Part shown: positions 56,708-64,000 of the stretch, in pieces | Layout: every line of letters begins with the position of its first letter | Numbering within the stretch: position 1 is the first letter of the stretch | NCBI RefSeq assembly: GCF_029350945.1 | Contig: NZ_JARKMS010000004.1 | Span: 217,845-281,844 of the forward strand | From: Maribacter huludaoensis | GTDB taxonomy: Bacteria; Bacteroidota; Bacteroidia; Flavobacteriales; Flavobacteriaceae | Length of the DNA: 64,000 nucleotides | Reading direction: 5' to 3' | Notes under the pieces: model-generated | Seen by the model: the letters and a program-made list of their open reading frames with translations, nothing else | What the model was told of the DNA's origin: nothing | Database searches by the model: none | Translations under genes and position numbers: made by a program

Positions 56708-57982
56708 ATGAAAATCACAGAAGTCATAAAACGGGATTTTTCGACAAAACCCTTCCATTTACACAAGATAACAAATGCCATTTTAAAGGCTATGACAGCT
56801 GTTGAACATGGCGGACCCAGTGAAGCCGAAATTATTTCTAATAATGTTCATTCAGCACTTTTAGAAAGAAAGCAGGCAGATATCAGTTATATTCCTACAG
56901 TAGAAGAGGTTCAGGATTTTGTTGAGAATAAATTAATGGAAGGTGGTTTCTTTGATGTAGCTAAAGCTTACATTATTTATAGAAATGAGCAGGCACAAAG
57001 AAGAAAGTCCAACGTATTTGAAAAACGAGTAAATCTTAAACCTTATGAGTATCCGGCATTATATGAATATGTATCTGCAATAAGACATTCATATTGGATT
57101 CATACAGAGTTCAATTTTACTAGTGATATTCAAGATTTTAAAACCGGGTTGACGGATATTGAGCGAAACGCGATAAAAAATACCATGTTGGCAATTTCAC
57201 AAATAGAAGTTGCGGTAAAGAGCTTCTGGGGAGATATCTATCATAAAATGCCTAAGCCGGAAATTGGTTCTGTAGGAGCAACGTTTGCAGAGAGTGAAGT
57301 AAGGCATCATGATGCTTATTCGCACTTGTTAGAGATATTAGGGTTGAACGAAGAGTTTAAAAACTTGAAGAAAAAGCCTGTAATAATGAAAAGGGTTCAT
57401 TATTTAGAAACGGCTTTAAAGAATTCTAAGAGCGAGAATAACCAAGAATATGCAGAGTCTGTTTTATTGTTCTCCTTATTTATTGAGCATGTATCCTTAT
57501 TCTCTCAGTTCTTGATAATTATGGCGTTCAATAAGCATAAGAATATGTTCAAAGGTATCTCTAATGTTGTTGAGGCTACTTCTAAAGAAGAGCAGATTCA
57601 TGGTGATTTTGGTATTGATATCATCAATATTATTAAAGATGAAAATCCTACATGGTTCAATAAAGATTTCCACGCATCTGTTCAAGAAATGTGTAAAGAG
57701 GCATTTGCATCTGAAAGTGATGTTATCGATTGGATATTTGAAGCAGGTGAGATCGATTTCTTGCCTAAGAATTTAGTAAAGGAATTTATTAAAAAGAGAT
57801 TTAACGATTCTATAGAAAGTATTGGAATCGAAAAAGTATTTGAGGTTGACGAAGAATTATTAGTGCAGACAGAATGGTTCGATGATGAAATTATTGGTAC
57901 CAAGCATGGAGATTTTTTCGTAAAGCGCTCTATCAACTATAGCAAAAGAACACAAAGTATAACCAGTGACGACTTATTTTAA
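56708..57982 (+). CDS. nrdB: Ribonucleotide reductase small subunit with N-terminal ATP-cone
   Basis: Radical-generating subunit of a class I ribonucleotide reductase. Residues 1-90 form an ATP-cone (VIKRDFSTKPFHLHKITNAI), which is normally on the large subunit. The ferritin-like core follows: metal and radical region EVRHHDAYSH (spacing ExxHxxxY as in E. coli Glu115, His118, Tyr122) and EEQIHGDFG (ExxH) near residue 300. At 424 residues the size matches the Leeuwenhoekiella blandensis type, where ATP/dATP control acts by oligomerising NrdB and the cofactor is manganese. nrdA starts on the base after the nrdB stop. Confidence 0.95.
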   Translation: MKITEVIKRDFSTKPFHLHKITNAILKAMTAVEHGGPSEAEIISNNVHSALLERKQADISYIPTVEEVQDFVENKLMEGGFFDVAKAYIIYRNEQAQRRKSNVFEKRVNLKPYEYPALYEYVSAIRHSYWIHTEFNFTSDIQDFKTGLTDIERNAIKNTMLAISQIEVAVKSFWGDIYHKMPKPEIGSVGATFAESEVRHHDAYSHLLEILGLNEEFKNLKKKPVIMKRVHYLETALKNSKSENNQEYAESVLLFSLFIEHVSLFSQFLIIMAFNKHKNMFKGISNVVEATSKEEQIHGDFGIDIINIIKDENPTWFNKDFHASVQEMCKEAFASESDVIDWIFEAGEIDFLPKNLVKEFIKKRFNDSIESIGIEKVFEVDEELLVQTEWFDDEIIGTKHGDFFVKRSINYSKRTQSITSDDLF

Positions 57983-59779
57983 ATGAACGATTCAAAAATT
58001 AACTTAGAGACTAGCATACAAGAAGAAGTAAAACTGAATGGTTCTAATGAACTGGTACAGGCTAGAAAAGAAGCACTTAAGAGCTTAAAAGAAGATAAAA
58101 AAGAAGGTTTTAAGTGGCTAAATGAAGATAGTCGTAACTTTTTAGCTTCTGGCTATTTAACACCGGGAGTTTCTGCTGAAACCCGTATCCGTGAAATTGC
58201 AGATAGAGCAGAGAAAATATTGGGTATGCCTGGTTTTTCAGATAAGTTCTATGGTTATATGAGTGAAGGTTTTTACTCATTGGCTTCTCCGGTATGGTCA
58301 AATTTTGGTAAAGAAAGAGGACTGCCAATTAGTTGTTTTGGTTCTAATATTGCCGACGATATGGGTAACATTCTATATACCCAATCTGAGGTAGGAATGA
58401 TGTCTAAGTTAGGTGGTGGTACCTCCGGTTATTTTGGAAACATTAGACATAGGGGTGCAGAAGTTAAAAATAATGGTAAAGCATCTGGTGCGGTACATAT
58501 TATGCAGCTTTTTGAATCTATGGTAGATGTCGTAAGTCAAGGTTCTGTGCGTCGTGGTCGTTTTTCCCCTTATTTGCCAGTAGAGCATGCAGACATTAAG
58601 GAATTCTTGGAAATTGGAACTGAAGGTAACCCTATTCAAGAATTGACTCATGGAGTAACCGTTACGAACGAGTGGATGCAGGAAATGGTAGATGGCGATA
58701 ATGAGAAGCGTTCTATCTGGGCAAAAGTATTGCAGAGAAGAGGTGAAATGGGCTACCCATATATCTTCTTTAAGGATAATGCCAACAATGGTGCCGCAGA
58801 TGTATACCAAGAAAAAGGACATAAGATTTATGCAAGTAACTTATGTACGGAGATTATGTTGCCATCTAGTGATGAATGGTCTTTTGTATGTGTACTGTCT
58901 TCTGTAAACGTTCTTCATTATGATAAATGGAAAGATACGGATGCCGTAGAAACTATGGTATACTTTTTAGATGCCGTAATTACGGAGTTCTGTGAGAAAT
59001 TAGAGGTATACCGCGATTCGGAAAGTCGTGAGGATCGCCAAACGTTCTTGTTTATGGAACGAGCCTATAACTTTGCAAAAGATAACCGTGCATTAGGTTT
59101 AGGTGTATTAGGATGGCATTCGTTATTGCAGTCTAAAATGTTACCTTTCAATAGTCAAGAGGCGTACAATTTAAATAGTGAAATATTTAAGACAATTAAG
59201 GATAAATCATACAGTGCTTCAGAGGAGCTAGCCGTTAAATTTGGAGAACCGGCAGTATTAAAAGGTTACGGTAGAAGAAATGCTACGTTGAATGCAATTG
59301 CGCCGACTACATCTTCTGCGTTTATCCTAGGGCAGGTATCTCAGGGTATTGAGCCAATATGGTCTAATACCTATGTAAAAGATATCGCTAAGGTGAAAAC
59401 GACCATTAGAAATCCGTTCTTAGTTGAGTTGTTAGAGGAAAAAGGAATGAATACCACGGCAGTATGGCATAGTATCCGTGATTTTGATGGATCTGTACAG
59501 CATTTAGATTTCCTTTCAGATTTGGAGAAAGATGTATTCAAAACATATTCTGAAATTGATCAGATGGATATTATCTATCAGGCAGCTAACAGACAAAATC
59601 ACATTGATCAAGGTCAATCTGTTAATATCATTGTTCACCCAGATATGCCGGTTAAAGAAATCAACAAGATTCACGTAACTGCATGGAAATTAGGTTTAAA
59701 ATCATTGTACTACCAACATAGTATGAACGCGGCACAAAAGTTCAAGCAAAAGAAAGATTGTGCTAGTTGTGAAGCGTAA
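57983..59779 (+). CDS. nrdA: Ribonucleotide reductase large subunit without ATP-cone
   Basis: Catalytic subunit reducing ribonucleoside diphosphates. It is short (598 residues) because the ATP-cone is absent. Active-site parts visible: redox Cys in PISCFGSN (near residue 117), the Asn-Cys-Glu set in SNLCTEIML (near residue 290), the radical-transfer Tyr pair in LYYQHS near the C-terminus, and the terminal thiol pair CASC in the last six residues. Directly joined to nrdB in one operon. Confidence 0.96.
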   Translation: MNDSKINLETSIQEEVKLNGSNELVQARKEALKSLKEDKKEGFKWLNEDSRNFLASGYLTPGVSAETRIREIADRAEKILGMPGFSDKFYGYMSEGFYSLASPVWSNFGKERGLPISCFGSNIADDMGNILYTQSEVGMMSKLGGGTSGYFGNIRHRGAEVKNNGKASGAVHIMQLFESMVDVVSQGSVRRGRFSPYLPVEHADIKEFLEIGTEGNPIQELTHGVTVTNEWMQEMVDGDNEKRSIWAKVLQRRGEMGYPYIFFKDNANNGAADVYQEKGHKIYASNLCTEIMLPSSDEWSFVCVLSSVNVLHYDKWKDTDAVETMVYFLDAVITEFCEKLEVYRDSESREDRQTFLFMERAYNFAKDNRALGLGVLGWHSLLQSKMLPFNSQEAYNLNSEIFKTIKDKSYSASEELAVKFGEPAVLKGYGRRNATLNAIAPTTSSAFILGQVSQGIEPIWSNTYVKDIAKVKTTIRNPFLVELLEEKGMNTTAVWHSIRDFDGSVQHLDFLSDLEKDVFKTYSEIDQMDIIYQAANRQNHIDQGQSVNIIVHPDMPVKEINKIHVTAWKLGLKSLYYQHSMNAAQKFKQKKDCASCEA

Positions 59780-59808
59780 AGCCCTTCTAGTTTACAAATA
59801 AAATTACT

Positions 59809-59858
59809 TAAAATGGTGTATTGGCAAAAGCAAATAGCTTTTCTAATACACCATTTTA
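59809..59858 (+). terminator. Terminator of the nrdBA operon
   Basis: Outer arms 59809-59822 and 59845-59858 pair over 14 bases (TAAAATGGTGTATT with its complement); inner arms 59826-59831 and 59837-59842 (AAAAGC/GCTTTT) extend the structure. It begins 30 bases after the nrdA stop. Confidence 0.75.
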
Positions 59859-60517
59859 TATGTATAAATAATTCTTAGTTGAAATGGGTTTGATTATTCC
59901 CTATTCTCAAAATCCCAAAAGTTGTTAAAAGGAACATTTTTTTGTAAGAATTATAAAAGTTGGCTTAACTCTGATATTTTTTTATTGGATTGAACATCTA
60001 CAATTTAGAGGATAATCAATTATGATGTTGTCACAACTTAATATAATTATCGTGTTTTCTCTTTAAAAAAACCAATACTTGCTAACTATTGAATTTAAAG
60101 GGGTTATCGATAAAATGCACTTATATCATTTATAAGGTATACAATAATTGAAGTTTTACATACACTTATCTCTAATCTGACAACATTTTATCTTTCCTCA
60201 AAAGTTCATGATATTATCTTTAAGCAATAACATAATTTTTGTAGTCCAATGTACACTTTGTAAAAGGCTATATCTAAAATTTCCCTGCTATGAAATTGTT
60301 TTATTTTCAATTAAGATCACTTACTTGTTTCTCGATCAAAAAAAGCTTTTGGCTCAATGATTTGTATAATTTCAACCGGTAACTTCAAGCATAGTTTACT
60401 TAAAAATTACGCCACCGGCTAAAAAACTGCCTACGCTAAATAAAGGTTGTTTTAAAATATAAAATATCAAAAGATCAAAAGAATTATAAACGTCTTTTGC
60501 TCCTTCAAAAAAAATCT
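59859..60517. other. 659-base gap before the large secreted protein gene
   Basis: AT-rich DNA with no plausible ORF and no RNA gene that I can recognise. It presumably holds the promoter and leader of the gene at 60518. ACCGG occurs at 60378 and 60413 but forms no convincing hairpin. Confidence 0.35.
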
Positions 60518-63500
60518 ATGAATAATCAGACTTCAATAATTAAGAACTGTATAGCATTTCTTTTTTTATTATTTATAACTTCCGCGTCTTATGCTCAGCT
60601 AAGTGATTTGCACTACTTACCTCCGTTAACACAGACGGGCAATCACATGCGTGATCAGGCAATATATATATCTACACCAGAAATAAACCCATTTAGTGTA
60701 GAGGTATACGTAGGTACTTCGTTGACACCATTGACAACCGCAATGGTTTCTAATGCAAGCCCGTTTGTATATACATTTGCTGATAATAACAATGGTATTA
60801 CCATGCTGCCAGATGCCAGTGTTGGTATTAAACAGTCAACAGCAGGTTTAAGAATTGTTGCTCCTAATGGTGAAAAATTTTATGTCAATTATAGAGGTCG
60901 TAATAATGCCCAGGGGGCATCTTTGACATCTAAAGGTAGAATAGGATTGGGAACTCATTTCAAATGGGGTGGTGTTCCTTTTTTGCATAACAGAAGTATT
61001 TATAATGCAGTTTTAGGTATTATGGCTACTGAAGATGATACTGATATTATTATTTCTGATTATGATCCAGACTGTAAATTTAGACTAGGTAACAGTTCTA
61101 CAGGGTTTGTCGATAATCCAGACAATACAATCACTATAACTTTAAACAAGGGCGAAAGTTTTGTATTGGAAAATGTAGGAAATAATCAAAATACCTCGGG
61201 AGATACGGATGCAAACCGTTATGGTTGGTTAGGAGCAGATATATCTTCAGATAAAGATATTGCCATTAGTAATGGTAATATTTTAGTTGGTGTAGTTCCT
61301 GGTTCAAACTTACAAGATGCTGGTATAGATCAACCTGTGCCAATAGATGTTATTGGTAGAGAATATGTTTTCGTAAGAGGCGGTGGCGGTAATAATTTAG
61401 AGTTTCCTATTATAATTGGTACAGTCAATGGAACGGATATATTTGTTAATGGCTCCACTACTAAAATAGCGACAATTAATGACGGTGAATTTTTTGTTAT
61501 TCCGGGTTCTAATTATACCGGATCATCCGCTGGTAGTAACTTAACGGTAACTACATCTAACAATGTATATGCGTATCAATCTTTAGCAGGTAATACAAGT
61601 GCAGCAACCAATGGTATGAATTTTATAGCCCCTGTGAATTGTTTATTGCCAAATTCATTAAGTAATATAGCAAGTATACAAGATTTAGTAAGTTCCACTA
61701 TTAATGGAGGAATAACCATCTTGGCCTCTACTACGACTTTAGATGAAAATATAATCGTGACAGATGGTAACGGTACGGTTACATTACCAGCTGCTCAAAT
61801 GGCAACAGGACTACCTTGGAAAAGTTTTTACCTGCCAAACCTAACAGGAAACGTTTCTGTAGAGTCTACAGGGCCAATTGCCGTAGGTGTTGTAGGTTTA
61901 AGCGGTGCATTGGGCCTAGGTGGATATTTTTCTGGCTTTGATACGGTTCCCGTAGTGGATTATACGATATCAGGAGGTGGATGTTTGGGTGGTGAAATAG
62001 CACTGTTAAATGTTTTTGATACCTACCAATGGTATAAGGATAATGTTTTGATTCCTGGGGCAAATTCATCAACGATTACCCCTACGGAAATTGGTGATTA
62101 TTTTGTGAAAGTTTCGGCAGGTGGTTGTTTTTATGATTCCAATGTAATTAATATGTATTACTGCAATCCTGATATTGCGGTTGTCAAAATAGCTGATAAG
62201 GATGTTTATACGGAAGATGAATCTATAACATTTACGATAACGGTTGAAAGTTTGGGTATAAATGATGTTACAAATGTTGTTATAAACGATGTTTTGCCAG
62301 CAGGGTTGTCCCTAACTAGTGCAACGCCATCTTCAGGATCATGGACTGCTCCAAACTGGAATATTGGAACCATGACCAAAGGAGAACAACAAACGTTGAC
62401 CATAGTGGCTACTCCGGATGTTATTGAGGCCACAACAAAAGAAATTAGGGTAACGAACACAGTTTCTAATTCTCAAGATCAAGTAGACTCTAATGAAACA
62501 TTGGATGACCTTGAGGAAACGATAATTATTGAAAATAGTGATGATGACGGAGACGGGGATCCAGATATAACTGATCCCGCACCTAATGATCCTTGCGTGT
62601 ATAGTTCCAACCAAAATACCTTAAATGTAGATCCAATTTGGAATGCCATTGATTGTGACGGTGATGGAGAAACAAATGGAACAGAGGTTTCAAATGGTAC
62701 AGATCCATCAGACCCTTGTTCCGTTACCAACGAAACTGTTCCTTTGAATACTGCTGAAAATTATGCTGTTTGGGCAGCTGCGGATTGTGATAATGATGGA
62801 AATATAAATGATACTGATCCAAATCCTTTTGCTCCAACTGCTACAGATGATTATACTAATGCAGATGTAGGGGTAGCAAAAGTATTCAATATTTTAAATA
62901 ACGATGATTTTTTAGTTGGTAGCACTATTACAGATTTAGGTACTGGTACCGCAGCGGGTATTATAGCTATTAATCAAGCAACTGGTGAAATTACATATAC
63001 AGCTTTAGTAAGTGAAAATCCTAGTACGGTAACCATAGATTATCGCGTATGTAACGGTAGCATATGTGATACGGCTACATACTTCATTACTATTCCTGCA
63101 TGTGCGGATGCAGATGGTGACAATGTTTGTGATGTTGCGGAAGATGCATCTACTATAAACGATCCATGTGCTCCTCAAAGTGATACCTATTGGCAACCTC
63201 AAGGTACCAATGATTGTGATGGTGACGGCTTAACAAATGATGAAGAAGCAACGGCAGGTACTGACCCCTATAATGCAGATAGTGACGGAGATGGTATAGA
63301 TGACGGTACAGAAGTAAATACGGATAATACAGATCCCACGAACGATTGTGAGTCTATTGGTGGCACTCCTTTAAGTACAAGTGATTGTGATAATGATGGA
63401 CTTACGGAAGCGGAAGAAACAACGGCTGGTACAGACCCAACAAATCCGGATTCTGATGGAGATGGTGTATTGGATGGTACGGAAATAACAGTAGATGGGA

Positions 63501-64000
63501 CCGATCCTTTAAACTTATGTAGTTATGATGTTGCTAGCGCAACGGTAACTCCTTCTGCAGCTTGGAATACGGCAGATTGTGATGGTGATGGAATCGATAA
63601 CCAAACTGAAGCTGCCAATAATACGGATTCCCTTGATCCATGTGATCCGGTGCAGGCTGCAGGATATACAGGTTATGATGCTAGTAATGCCATATGGGCG
63701 GCAGCGGATTGTGACGGGGACGGGGTAACGAACGGGACTGAAGCTACCAATGGTACAGATCCTTATAATACGGATACCGATGGTGATGGTGTACCGGATA
63801 ATACTGATAGTGATGCTCTTGACCCATGTGATCCGGTCCAGGCTGCAGGATATACAGGTTATGATGCTGGCAATGCCATATGGGCGGCAGCGGATTGTGA
63901 CGGAGACGGGGTGACCAACGGAACTGAAGTAACCAATGGTACCGACCCATATAGTGGTGATACCGATGGTGACGGTGTTCCTGATAATTCAGATTCTGCG
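60518..64000 (+). CDS. Very large secreted surface protein with thrombospondin type 3 repeats, 3' end outside window
   Basis: An open frame of 1161 codons from ATG 60518 to the window edge without a stop. A signal peptide (residues 1-26, ASYAQ) is followed by a region like the IgGFc-binding protein N-terminal domain (about 90-450, with repeated VYAYQSLAG-type strands), an Ig-like segment containing CNPDIAVVKIAD and then a DUF11-type repeat (about 550-670), and from about residue 675 calcium-binding thrombospondin type 3 repeats (DCDGDGxxNxxE, DSDGDGxxD), with one cadherin-like insert (about 767-860). In Flavobacteriia such proteins are type IX secretion substrates with a C-terminal sorting domain and act as adhesins; that end is not visible. 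Confidence 0.88.
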   Translation, partial: MNNQTSIIKNCIAFLFLLFITSASYAQLSDLHYLPPLTQTGNHMRDQAIYISTPEINPFSVEVYVGTSLTPLTTAMVSNASPFVYTFADNNNGITMLPDASVGIKQSTAGLRIVAPNGEKFYVNYRGRNNAQGASLTSKGRIGLGTHFKWGGVPFLHNRSIYNAVLGIMATEDDTDIIISDYDPDCKFRLGNSSTGFVDNPDNTITITLNKGESFVLENVGNNQNTSGDTDANRYGWLGADISSDKDIAISNGNILVGVVPGSNLQDAGIDQPVPIDVIGREYVFVRGGGGNNLEFPIIIGTVNGTDIFVNGSTTKIATINDGEFFVIPGSNYTGSSAGSNLTVTTSNNVYAYQSLAGNTSAATNGMNFIAPVNCLLPNSLSNIASIQDLVSSTINGGITILASTTTLDENIIVTDGNGTVTLPAAQMATGLPWKSFYLPNLTGNVSVESTGPIAVGVVGLSGALGLGGYFSGFDTVPVVDYTISGGGCLGGEIALLNVFDTYQWYKDNVLIPGANSSTITPTEIGDYFVKVSAGGCFYDSNVINMYYCNPDIAVVKIADKDVYTEDESITFTITVESLGINDVTNVVINDVLPAGLSLTSATPSSGSWTAPNWNIGTMTKGEQQTLTIVATPDVIEATTKEIRVTNTVSNSQDQVDSNETLDDLEETIIIENSDDDGDGDPDITDPAPNDPCVYSSNQNTLNVDPIWNAIDCDGDGETNGTEVSNGTDPSDPCSVTNETVPLNTAENYAVWAAADCDNDGNINDTDPNPFAPTATDDYTNADVGVAKVFNILNNDDFLVGSTITDLGTGTAAGIIAINQATGEITYTALVSENPSTVTIDYRVCNGSICDTATYFITIPACADADGDNVCDVAEDASTINDPCAPQSDTYWQPQGTNDCDGDGLTNDEEATAGTDPYNADSDGDGIDDGTEVNTDNTDPTNDCESIGGTPLSTSDCDNDGLTEAEETTAGTDPTNPDSDGDGVLDGTEITVDGTDPLNLCSYDVASATVTPSAAWNTADCDGDGIDNQTEAANNTDSLDPCDPVQAAGYTGYDASNAIWAAADCDGDGVTNGTEATNGTDPYNTDTDGDGVPDNTDSDALDPCDPVQAAGYTGYDAGNAIWAAADCDGDGVTNGTEVTNGTDPYSGDTDGDGVPDNSDSA
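63635..64000 (+). repeat. Tandem 186-base repeat inside the surface protein gene
   Basis: A unit of 186 bases (62 residues, starting DPCDPVQAAGYTGYDA) begins at 63635 and again at 63821, joined end to end and nearly identical at the DNA level (for example AGGCTGCAGGATATACAGG in both). The second copy reaches the window edge. Such recent duplication suggests copy-number variation between strains. Confidence 0.85.

Noticed and set aside
63635..64000. Repeats as a CRISPR array
   Set aside because: Repeats are in frame, 186 bases long without spacers, and encode calcium-binding protein repeats.

Overview
The window is AT-rich DNA of a marine, alga-degrading member of the Flavobacteriaceae (Bacteroidota), most like Zobellia or Maribacter; the genus is an inference. 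Support comes from a SusC/SusD pair, lipoprotein and Tat signals typical of Bacteroidota, starts without clear Shine-Dalgarno sequences, a TPR/LuxR hybrid regulator, and red-algal galactan enzymes. No tRNA, rRNA, CRISPR array or insertion sequence was seen.

About 1-53.5 kb is one large accessory region for red-algal galactans of the agar/porphyran type, built as adjoining modules. (1) 1-9.7 kb, plus strand: GH16 (cut by the window edge), GH29, sulfatase, GH117 lipoprotein, sulfatase, aldose 1-epimerase, RhaT-like permease. (2) 9.7-24.8 kb, minus strand: AraC regulator, GH117, DUF5060 glycosidase-like protein, SusC, SusD, FG-GAP/ASPIC lipoprotein, porphyranase-like GH16, sulfatase. (3) 24.9-33.7 kb, plus strand: a Tat-exported Gfo/Idh/MocA oxidoreductase followed by a redox-type operon (cytochrome c/DUF1549/DUF1553, DUF1501, NHL protein, DUF2231-cytochrome c) known mainly from Planctomycetes-like genomes and without an assigned function. 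(4) 33.7-39.4 kb: AraC regulator divergent from a P450, ferredoxin, ferredoxin reductase, zinc alcohol dehydrogenase and esterase, matching the 6-O-methyl-galactose demethylation cassette plus likely formaldehyde handling. (5) 39.4-42.1 kb, minus strand: a complete DctPQM TRAP transporter. (6) 42.4-53.5 kb, plus strand: lipoprotein beta-agarase, TPR/LuxR regulator, then cytoplasmic GH117 with four enzymes that fit the L-3,6-anhydrogalactose (L-AHG) pathway and an MFS sugar porter.

Taken together: GH16 enzymes cut the polymer outside, SusCD imports oligosaccharides, sulfatases, GH29, P450 and GH117 remove sulfate, L-sugars, methyl groups and L-AHG, and the final operon turns L-AHG into 2-keto-3-deoxygluconate. 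KDG kinase and KDPG aldolase are not in the window.

From 53.5 kb the region becomes ordinary: guanine deaminase, an unknown protein with an NnrE-like protein, a small secreted lipocalin-like protein, a class I ribonucleotide reductase with an ATP-cone on the small subunit (nrdB-nrdA), and at 60,518 the start of a very large secreted protein with calcium-binding thrombospondin type 3 repeats that runs off the right edge.

The most useful new observations are regulatory: a 15-base motif repeated at matching distance and orientation in front of two divergent operons around the AraC gene; an 11-base direct repeat spaced 21 bases in the AraC/P450 gap; and a TGTCTAG element shared by the GH117, agarase and TPR-regulator upstream regions.
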